A DNA stretch of 7,022 bases, from contig JABWAJ010000299.1 of NCBI GenBank assembly GCA_013361075.1, positions 1 to 7,022 on the forward strand, read 5' to 3'. Below, one piece after another: positions 1-5,853 of this stretch. Source of the stretch: Saprospiraceae bacterium (lineage in GTDB: Bacteria; Bacteroidota; Bacteroidia; Chitinophagales; Saprospiraceae). The number at the start of each line of letters is the position of its first letter. Positions within the stretch are counted from its first letter, which is position 1. The notes under the pieces are model-generated. The model was not told the DNA's origin. It was given only the letters and a program-made list of their open reading frames with translations, and searched no databases. The translations under genes and the position numbers were made by a program.

Positions 1-444
1 GACCATCATCATGAGGTAGAGCCACGTACCCTCCTGGTAAGTTACCTGCGGGACACCCTGCGGCTTACCGGTACCCACGTTGGCTGCGATACCAGCAGCT
101 GCGGAGCCTGCACCGTACACATCAACGGGCTGGCTGTGAAATCCTGTACTGTGCTTGCCGTTCAGGCCGACGGTGCTTCGATTACCACAATTGAAGGAAT
201 GGCCAACGGGCAGTTGCACCCCCTGCAGGAAGGTTTTCACCAGATGCATGGTTTGCAATGCGGCTTCTGCACCCCCGGCATGATCATGACTGCTGCAGAC
301 TTATTGGCCAGAAATCCGAACCCGAGCGAAGCAGAAATCCGACACGCATTGGAAGGCAATCTCTGCCGGTGTACGGGCTATCACAATATTGTAAAATCCG
401 TGCAGTACGCTGCCGAAAAAATAAGTAAGGAGGTCGCACCATGA
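1..444 (+). CDS. coxS: Molybdenum hydroxylase [2Fe-2S] small subunit (CoxS-like), 5'-truncated
   Basis: Iron-sulfur subunit of a heterotrimeric xanthine/CO dehydrogenase-family enzyme; it passes electrons from the Mo site to FAD, probably in the cytoplasm. The frame is open from base 1 and 147 codons are visible. Subunits of this type are usually about 155-165 residues, so only about 10-20 N-terminal residues lie outside the window. The N-terminal plant-type ferredoxin domain has C-x4-C-x2-C-x11-C (Cys codons at 85, 100, 109, 145, within CDTSSCGACTV). The C-terminal helical domain has C-x2-C-x31-C-x1-C (Cys codons at 259, 268, 364, 370, within CGFCTPGM and LCRCTGY). All eight cluster ligands are present. 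The stop (442-444) overlaps the next ATG as ATGA, suggesting translational coupling. An internal GTG at 136 is not the start because it would cut away the first cluster. The family is certain; the symbol is by homology and does not imply CO oxidation. Confidence 0.95.
   Translation, partial: DHHHEVEPRTLLVSYLRDTLRLTGTHVGCDTSSCGACTVHINGLAVKSCTVLAVQADGASITTIEGMANGQLHPLQEGFHQMHGLQCGFCTPGMIMTAADLLARNPNPSEAEIRHALEGNLCRCTGYHNIVKSVQYAAEKISKEVAP
427..434 (+). promoter_or_regulatory. Strong Shine-Dalgarno site for the large subunit
   Basis: AAGGAGGT lies inside the last codons of the small-subunit gene, 6 nt before the ATG at 441. It is a near-perfect anti-SD match at good spacing and supports that start. 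No other gene start in the window has a comparable site. Confidence 0.8.
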
Positions 445-2807
445 GTACCAACTATATCGGGAAATCAGTCAGGCGGGTAGAAGACAAACGCTTCATCACC
501 GGCAAAGGGAAATACACCGATGACATCATCCTTCCGGGCATGACCCATGGAATATTTGTCAGAAGTCCCTACGCACATGCCAAAATCAACGGAATTGATA
601 CTGCTACAGCCTTGAAAATGCCGGGTGTTGTAGCCATTTTCACCGGGGCCGACCTGGCCGACGTAAATGGCGTGCCGTGCGGCTGGCAGGTTAATTTCAA
701 AAACGGCGATACCATGAAGGAACCCAAGCATCCACTACTGGCCCATGGAAAAGCCCTTCATGTTGGTGATCCTGTTGCTTTTGTCATTGCAGAAACACCG
801 GAACAGGCAAAAGACGCAGCCGACGCAGTAGAGGTAGATTACGAAGAACTACCCGCCGTTACAAATCCGGCAGAAGGAGTCAAACCCGGCGCCCCGCTCG
901 TGCACGACACCGCACCAGGCAATATTGCTTTTGACTGGGAACTCGGCAACCCAAAAGCTGAGGTGGATGCTGCCCTTGCAGCAGCGGCACACATCACAAC
1001 TCTGGAATTTGTCAACCAGCGCATGGCACCTAATGCCATTGAGCCACGTAGTTACATAGGAGCTTACGATACAACCAGCGACAAATACACGCTTTATACA
1101 AGTACCCAAAACCCACACCTGATCCGGTTGCTGATGTGTGCTTTTGTTCTTGGTATTCCTGAGCACAAAGTACGGGTGGTAGGACCGGATGTCGGAGGAG
1201 GATTTGGATCCAAAATTTTTCACTACACAGAAGAAGCCCTCATTACCTGGTGCGCCCACAAAATCAGCCGCCCGGTAAAGTGGACTTCTACACGCAGTGA
1301 AGCGTTTATGCTTGATGCGCATGGCCGCGACCACGTGACCAAAGCTCAGATGGGTTTCGATGCAAATGGGAAGATCACCGCATTGAAAGTAAATACCTAT
1401 GCCAATATGGGGGCGTTTTTGTCCACGTTTGCGCCGGCTGTTCCAACTTACCTGCACGGTACTTTACTTCAGGGCTTATACACTACGCCCAAAATTAATG
1501 TAGATGTAACCGCTGTTTTTACGCATACGAATGCAGTAGACGCCTATCGCGGAGCGGGGCGGCCTGAGGCAACTTACCTCCTGGAACGCTTGATTGATCT
1601 TTCTGCTTTGGAAATGGGCGTTGATCCGGTAGAACTACGGCTCAAAAACTTTATTCCTGCTTTCGATGGCGTGACCCAATCCGGCTATCAAACCCAGGTT
1701 GCCCTTCAATACGACAGCGGAAACTACCAGGGCGTAGTAGAAAAAGGACTGGCCATGCTGGGGTACGCCGACTTCCGAAAGGCGCAGAAAGAAGCCGCCA
1801 AAAATGGCAAACTGCTCGGGGTGGGCTTCTCGACTTACATCGAAGCTTGCGGCATCGCTCCCTCTGCAGTAGTGGGGTCGCTTGGCGCACGGGCAGGGCT
1901 TTATGAAGTTGGCCAGGTACGTGTGCAGCCCACCGGAAAGGTGAGTGTATTCACAGGTGCCCACTCTCACGGCCAGGGCCATGAAACCACTTTTGCCCAA
2001 GTGGTGGCAGACAAACTTGGCATTTCAATGGAAGATGTCGATATCGTTCATGGCGATAGCGATACCGTTGCTTTCGGCATGGGGACCTATGGTTCCAGAA
2101 GCCTTGCTGTTGGCGGTTCTGCCATTATAAAGAGCATCGACAAAATTATTGAAAAAGGGAAAAAAATTGCCGCCCATAAGCTTGAAGCTGCTGCCGGGGA
2201 TATAGCATTTGAAAATGGAAAATTTACCGTCAAAGGTACCGACAAGTCGTTGAGCTTCGGCGATATTGCCCTGACAGCTTACGTACCACACGTCTATCCG
2301 GCCGATTTGGAACCCGGCCTGGATTTCAGCAGCTTCTACGATCCAACGAATTTTACGTACCCATTTGGCTGCCATATCGCGGTGGTTGAGGTAGAAAAGG
2401 AAACCGGAAAAGTTAGCCTCAAGCGGTTCATCGCGGTTGACGATGTCGGCAATGTCATCAATCCAATGATTGTCGAAGGCCAGATTCACGGCGGCGTTGT
2501 GCAGGGTATAGGCCAGGCACTGTTTGAAGGAGTGGAATACGATGAAAACGGTCAGATGACTAATGCCTCGTATATGGACTATTGTATGCCACGTGCCGAC
2601 GATTTGCCCATGTTCGAAACCGGCAGCCAGGTTACACCCTGCCCACACAATCCGCTTGGCGTAAAAGGCGCGGGAGAAGCAGGCTGTATTGGCTCTACGC
2701 CAGCCGTGGTTAATGCGGTAATTGATGCACTTTGGAGTGGTGGCCACCAGGTGAGAGACATCCTGATGCCGCTTACGCCGGAACGCGTCTGGACCGCCAT
2801 GCAATAA
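441..2807 (+). CDS. coxL: Molybdenum hydroxylase large (Mo-cofactor) subunit, CoxL-like form II
   Basis: Catalytic subunit of a xanthine/CO dehydrogenase-family hydroxylase, 788 aa, a normal length for the family. An aldehyde oxidase/xanthine dehydrogenase a/b hammerhead domain spans roughly residues 17-135, followed by the two Mo-cofactor binding domains (about 155-400 and 425-715). Visible motifs are GGGFGSK (252-258), the active-site loop AYRGAGR (368-374), GQGHE (511-515), GSRS (551-554) and the C-terminal KGAGEAG (742-748), whose Glu746 is at the place of the conserved catalytic glutamate. AYRGAGR marks form II. Form I CO dehydrogenases have AYxCSFR, whose Cys binds copper; here that position is Gly371. 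The enzyme is thus intact, but its substrate is undetermined (CO, an aldehyde, or a heterocycle such as a purine or nicotinate-like compound). Start ATG 441 is supported by the SD at 427-434 and the ATGA overlap. The coxL symbol reflects family naming only. Confidence 0.95.
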   Translation: MSTNYIGKSVRRVEDKRFITGKGKYTDDIILPGMTHGIFVRSPYAHAKINGIDTATALKMPGVVAIFTGADLADVNGVPCGWQVNFKNGDTMKEPKHPLLAHGKALHVGDPVAFVIAETPEQAKDAADAVEVDYEELPAVTNPAEGVKPGAPLVHDTAPGNIAFDWELGNPKAEVDAALAAAAHITTLEFVNQRMAPNAIEPRSYIGAYDTTSDKYTLYTSTQNPHLIRLLMCAFVLGIPEHKVRVVGPDVGGGFGSKIFHYTEEALITWCAHKISRPVKWTSTRSEAFMLDAHGRDHVTKAQMGFDANGKITALKVNTYANMGAFLSTFAPAVPTYLHGTLLQGLYTTPKINVDVTAVFTHTNAVDAYRGAGRPEATYLLERLIDLSALEMGVDPVELRLKNFIPAFDGVTQSGYQTQVALQYDSGNYQGVVEKGLAMLGYADFRKAQKEAAKNGKLLGVGFSTYIEACGIAPSAVVGSLGARAGLYEVGQVRVQPTGKVSVFTGAHSHGQGHETTFAQVVADKLGISMEDVDIVHGDSDTVAFGMGTYGSRSLAVGGSAIIKSIDKIIEKGKKIAAHKLEAAAGDIAFENGKFTVKGTDKSLSFGDIALTAYVPHVYPADLEPGLDFSSFYDPTNFTYPFGCHIAVVEVEKETGKVSLKRFIAVDDVGNVINPMIVEGQIHGGVVQGIGQALFEGVEYDENGQMTNASYMDYCMPRADDLPMFETGSQVTPCPHNPLGVKGAGEAGCIGSTPAVVNAVIDALWSGGHQVRDILMPLTPERVWTAMQ

Positions 2808-2813
2808 TTCATA

Positions 2814-2832
2814 GCACCCCAGACTGGAGTGC
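2814..2832. other. Imperfect hairpin just after the large-subunit stop
   Basis: GCACCCCA / TGGAGTGC flank a 3-nt GAC loop: 8 stem positions with one C-A mismatch, starting 6 nt after the TAA. It is followed only by AATCTTT, not a convincing T-tract, so it is a weak or attenuating terminator at best, or an mRNA 3'-end stabiliser. The pairing is seen directly; the role is inferred. Confidence 0.45.
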
Positions 2833-2846
2833 CAATCTTTAAAAGC

Positions 2847-2868
2847 TGGCAGTTTTCAGCAACTGTCA
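2847..2868. other. Second hairpin in the large/medium subunit gap
   Basis: TGGCAGTT / AACTGTCA form an 8-bp stem with one G-U wobble around the 6-nt loop TTCAGC. The stem ends 14 nt before the medium-subunit ATG, close enough to influence ribosome loading there. No T-run follows, so it is not a standard intrinsic terminator. With the preceding hairpin it fills most of the 75-nt gap. Confidence 0.4.
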
Positions 2869-2882
2869 AATAACTTAAAAAG

Positions 2883-3713
2883 ATGATACCAACCACATTT
2901 GAATATACCAAAGCCGCGACGGTAGCAGATGCCATTGCAGCGCTCGGCAACGGCGACGGGAAGCTTCTCGCCGGCGGCCATAGCTTAGTACCCGCCCTGA
3001 AGCTGCGTCTGAATCAACCTGACCGCCTGATCGACATCAGCCAGATTGCTGAATTGCGCACCATTCATGAGGAAAATGGGACTATCGTCATTGGTGCTGC
3101 AGCAACCCATCACGAAATTGCTACCAGCGCGCTGGTGCGTTCCAAACTGCCCATGCTGGCGGATGGCGCAGGCCAAATCGGCGATGTACAGGTACGCAAC
3201 CGGGGCACCATCGGTGGTAGCCTGGCACATGCTGACCCTGCTGCTGACTGGAGTGCCATGGTGCTGGCAGCAGGAGCTACCATAGCCGTACAGGGCAGTA
3301 AAGGCACCCGAAAAATTGCAGCAACTGATTTTTTTACCGGTATTTTTTCGACGGCTCTTGCCGGCGATGAAATCATTACCGCTATCCACATACCAATTTT
3401 GCCGGGTGCAAGGGCAACCTATCAGAAGTTTGCCCAACCCGCTTCCCGTTTTGCCATTGTTGGATGTGCAGCCCAGCGCGCCCCCGACGGGCAGGTTCAC
3501 ATTGCTTTTACCGGATTGAGCGACGCGCCGCACCGGGATCACGCGGCTGAAGCTGCGGTCTCCGGCAAACCGCTTGATGCCGCCACCATTGCCGCCGCTG
3601 CTGCCGCCGCTGCAGAAAACGTTTCCATCAACGTGGATCATTATGCTTCGGAAAAATACCGCAAGCACCTGGCAAAGGTTTATGTTAAACGAGCGTTAGA
3701 AGCGATAGCTTAA
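2883..3713 (+). CDS. coxM: Molybdenum hydroxylase FAD-binding medium subunit (CoxM-like)
   Basis: FAD subunit, 276 aa (typical is about 270-290), which takes electrons from the [2Fe-2S] clusters and hands them to an external acceptor. The FAD-binding (FAD_binding_5) domain covers about residues 1-170 and shows both flavin-contact motifs, AGGHS (30-34) and TIGGS (109-113, continuing as LAHADPAAD). A CO-dehydrogenase flavoprotein C-terminal domain covers about 175-275. An eight-alanine run (237-244) sits in that C-terminal domain, encoded by a GCC/GCT-rich tract at 3591-3614; it is probably helix and harmless, though prone to slippage. ATG 2883 is preceded by an A-rich leader with no Shine-Dalgarno sequence. 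The gene lies 75 nt after the large subunit and is followed after 9 nt by the ATPase gene in the same reading frame. The small-large-medium order differs from medium-small-large of form I CO dehydrogenase operons. Confidence 0.94.
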   Translation: MIPTTFEYTKAATVADAIAALGNGDGKLLAGGHSLVPALKLRLNQPDRLIDISQIAELRTIHEENGTIVIGAAATHHEIATSALVRSKLPMLADGAGQIGDVQVRNRGTIGGSLAHADPAADWSAMVLAAGATIAVQGSKGTRKIAATDFFTGIFSTALAGDEIITAIHIPILPGARATYQKFAQPASRFAIVGCAAQRAPDGQVHIAFTGLSDAPHRDHAAEAAVSGKPLDAATIAAAAAAAAENVSINVDHYASEKYRKHLAKVYVKRALEAIA

Positions 3714-3722
3714 GACGCATAC

Positions 3723-4628
3723 ATGACAGAACAAACAACAACACTGGACAAAATCAGGGCCATGCTCTCCGGGCAGGGGTACATCACCGATAACTCGGTA
3801 AGCATGGCCGTTTTTTTGTCCATGCAATTGCAAAAACCGCTCCTGATCGAAGGCCCGGCTGGTGTAGGGAAAACGGAAATAGCAAAAGTAATGGCCGCAG
3901 CTTTGCAAACCGACCTCATTCGCCTTCAATGTTATGAAGGATTGGATGCAACGCATGCTTTGTACGAATGGAACTACCAGCGCCAATTGCTCCACCTCAA
4001 AGCTACGGAGCAAAGTGAGCTGTCGGTAGCTGAAAAAGAAGCGACTATTTTCGGCCGCGATTTTTTGTTGAAACGCCCGTTATTGCAAGCCATCACTCAC
4101 CACAAAAGGCCAGTACTGCTGATTGACGAAATAGATCGTTCGGACGAAGAATTTGAAAGCTTTCTGCTTGAATTGCTGAGTGACTGGCAAATCACCATTC
4201 CTGAAATTGGCACAATCAAGGCAACGCATATTCCACAGGTCATCCTGACCGGCAACCGCACCCGGGAACTGTCAGAAGCCCTGCGTCGCCGCTGTCTTTA
4301 CCTCTATATCGACTATCCGGATTTTGAAAAAGAATGGATGATTGTCAAAAACAAAGTTCCGGGTATTGACGACCGGCTCGCAGAGCAGATTTGCCGGTTT
4401 ATTGAAACCCTCAGAACCCTCCAGTTGGAAAAAACACCGGGTATTGCGGAAACACTTGACTGGGCTTTTGCCCTTTCCGGTCTTCACATCGACCACCTCG
4501 ATCGCACCCTGATTGAACAAACTTTCGGAGTTATTCTTAAAGACTGGAAAGATACCCGCCGGGTACAATTGTCTTTGTCAGAACTTCTGGAACGCACCGG
4601 CATTCAATCCAAATTTGACGACTTGTGA
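3723..4628 (+). CDS. coxD: MoxR-family AAA+ ATPase, CoxD-like
   Basis: AAA+ ATPase of 301 aa, MoxR/CoxD type. It has Walker A GPAGVGKT (44-51), the CoxD-like CYEGLD (70-75), Walker B LLIDEID (132-138), sensor 1 around ILTGNRT (174-180, Asn178) and the arginine-rich LSEALRRRC (183-191) expected for the arginine-finger region. All catalytic motifs are present, so it should hydrolyse ATP. In Oligotropha carboxidovorans CoxD acts as a chaperone in sulfuration and copper loading of the CO dehydrogenase active site; a maturation role for the enzyme encoded just upstream is the natural inference. The start at ATG 3723 is the first after the medium-subunit stop, 9 nt away, without a Shine-Dalgarno site. 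The stop overlaps the next ATG (TGATG), implying paired synthesis with the VWA protein, as usual for MoxR-VWA couples. An unrelated MoxR target cannot be excluded. Confidence 0.92.
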   Translation: MTEQTTTLDKIRAMLSGQGYITDNSVSMAVFLSMQLQKPLLIEGPAGVGKTEIAKVMAAALQTDLIRLQCYEGLDATHALYEWNYQRQLLHLKATEQSELSVAEKEATIFGRDFLLKRPLLQAITHHKRPVLLIDEIDRSDEEFESFLLELLSDWQITIPEIGTIKATHIPQVILTGNRTRELSEALRRRCLYLYIDYPDFEKEWMIVKNKVPGIDDRLAEQICRFIETLRTLQLEKTPGIAETLDWAFALSGLHIDHLDRTLIEQTFGVILKDWKDTRRVQLSLSELLERTGIQSKFDDL

Positions 4629-5752
4629 TGATCCGTCATACTGCCCTTTCCGCCAATATTGTAGCGTTTTGCCGCTTTTTGCGAAAAAAAGGATTTACGC
4701 TGAGTGCTGAAGAAGAAGCAGATGCGCTGCGATCTCTGGAGTGGATTGACTACACCTACCCCGATGAAATGCGCGATGCGCTTCGGGCTGTGCTGTGCCG
4801 CAGTCGACGCAGCCTTGAAGCCTTTGATTCGCTTTTTCACCAGTATTGGAAAGAGCTGGAAAGGGCTGTTGACAGCAAAATTGCCCATCAGGAACAACCA
4901 AAGCCCAGGCCGGCACGCCAACAGGAAGTTTTTAAATCTTTGAAAACCTGGCTCAACGGCAATCAGGAAAAAGAAGAAGAACTCACGGCTTATTACGGGC
5001 TGGACGAGAACCTTAACCAGCGCAATTTTGCTGCTGTTCCGGCAGATGAAGTAGACGAACTGATGCGTGTGATTCGCGCGCTGTCCCGTCGTCTGGCTGC
5101 TCACCTCAACCGGCGCCGACAGGCAACCCGCCATCAGGGCAGACTGGATTTGCGCCGTACCCTGCGTGCCAACCTCAGGCGTGGCGGAGAATTGCTCGAC
5201 CTTGCGTGGAACAAACCTAAACGCAATCGTACCAAGCTGGTTGTCCTGTGCGATGTGAGCCAAAGTATGGAGCTGTATACCAGCTTTTTGCTTCAGTTTT
5301 TGTATGCGTTTCAACAGGTATTCCGACGCGTCGAAACCTTTACTTTCAGCACCAACCTGCAAAGAATTACACCTCTGTTGCGCGAACGGAATTACGACGA
5401 AGCCCTTAGGGAGCTTTCCGTTCAACCACTGGGCTGGAGCGGCGGCACCAAAATCGGGCATGCCTTTGATACGTTCTTCCGCGACTATGCAGCCCGTTTC
5501 CTCGATTCGCGTACCAGTGTCATTATCCTTAGCGATGGCCTGGACATGGGGGAAGCTGATTTGGTTGGAGACGCCCTGGCGAGGATACGAACGCGCAGCA
5601 GGAGAATTATCTGGCTCAATCCGTTGGCCGGCTATGCCCAATACCAGCCGGAAACTGCAGGTATGCGGGCGGCATGGCCCCACCTGGATGTTTTCCTTCC
5701 CGGGCACAATGTGGAAAGTTTGCGAAAATTGGCCCGTTATCTGGGCGAATGA
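4628..5752 (+). CDS. coxE: VWA-domain protein, CoxE-like
   Basis: CoxE-type VWA protein of 374 aa, the usual partner of a MoxR-family ATPase. An alpha-helical charged N-terminal region (about 1-160) leads to a basic segment (168-187, ending RRGG) and then the VWA domain (about 203-370). The metal-ion-dependent adhesion site is complete: DVSQS (Asp209, Ser211, Ser213), Thr274 in GGTKIG, and Asp303 in SDG. No signal peptide or membrane segment is evident, so it is probably cytoplasmic. In classical cox clusters CoxE is required with CoxD for active-site maturation; here it presumably links the ATPase to the apo-hydroxylase. I chose ATG 4628, which overlaps the ATPase stop by one base (TGATG); GTG 4625 would add one residue and is possible. 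A long antisense reading frame lies opposite but has no recognisable domain. Confidence 0.92.
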   Translation: MIRHTALSANIVAFCRFLRKKGFTLSAEEEADALRSLEWIDYTYPDEMRDALRAVLCRSRRSLEAFDSLFHQYWKELERAVDSKIAHQEQPKPRPARQQEVFKSLKTWLNGNQEKEEELTAYYGLDENLNQRNFAAVPADEVDELMRVIRALSRRLAAHLNRRRQATRHQGRLDLRRTLRANLRRGGELLDLAWNKPKRNRTKLVVLCDVSQSMELYTSFLLQFLYAFQQVFRRVETFTFSTNLQRITPLLRERNYDEALRELSVQPLGWSGGTKIGHAFDTFFRDYAARFLDSRTSVIILSDGLDMGEADLVGDALARIRTRSRRIIWLNPLAGYAQYQPETAGMRAAWPHLDVFLPGHNVESLRKLARYLGE

Positions 5753-5853
5753 GCTGATACTTAAGAAGAAAAAGTGGAAAAAGGTTATTTTGCCCAATCA
5801 TTCAGAGGTGAAATTATTTTTATTCCAGCACGAATTCTAAAAGTCACCGTGTT
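5753..5853. other. AT-rich intergenic gap before the acyl-CoA ligase
   Basis: This 101-nt gap is richer in A/T than the flanking genes, with a purine-rich run at 5763-5784. I see no hairpin plus T-tract terminator, so read-through from the VWA gene is plausible. The size and composition also allow an internal promoter, but no convincing promoter motif can be named. Confidence 0.4.

Noticed and set aside
136..444. GTG at 136 as the start of a separate small gene.
   Set aside because: The frame is open upstream to base 1 and encodes three of the four ligands of the first [2Fe-2S] cluster before this codon.
2025..2804. A 259-aa minus-strand open frame opposite the large-subunit gene.
   Set aside because: No domain or plausible composition, and fully covered by a strongly conserved Mo-cofactor domain on the plus strand.
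2814..2840. Rho-independent terminator ending the operon after the large subunit.
   Set aside because: The stem has a mismatch and the following sequence has only three consecutive Ts; the next gene encodes the obligate FAD partner, so full termination here is unlikely.
2822..3258. A 13-nt exact direct repeat, GACTGGAGTGCCA, at 2822-2834 and 3246-3258.
   Set aside because: One copy forms part of a hairpin and the other encodes conserved medium-subunit residues; a single 13-mer repeat in 7 kb is not unlikely by chance and there are no further copies or element ends.
5785..5792. TTATTTTG as a Bacteroidota-type -7 promoter element (TAnnTTTG) for the ligase gene.
   Set aside because: One of six specified bases is wrong and no matching -33 TTTG-type element was found upstream; in an AT-rich gap this is expected by chance.
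4604..5797. A 397-aa open frame on the minus strand opposite the VWA gene, starting with a hydrophobic N-terminus.
   Set aside because: It has no recognisable domain, lies wholly antisense to a gene with an intact VWA metal site, and would break the all-plus operon; it is a shadow of the codon bias on the other strand.
5304..5840. A 178-aa plus-strand frame overlapping the end of the VWA gene and the following gap.
   Set aside because: Out of frame with the VWA motifs and without recognisable features; there is no sign of a frameshift because the VWA domain continues uninterrupted to its own stop.
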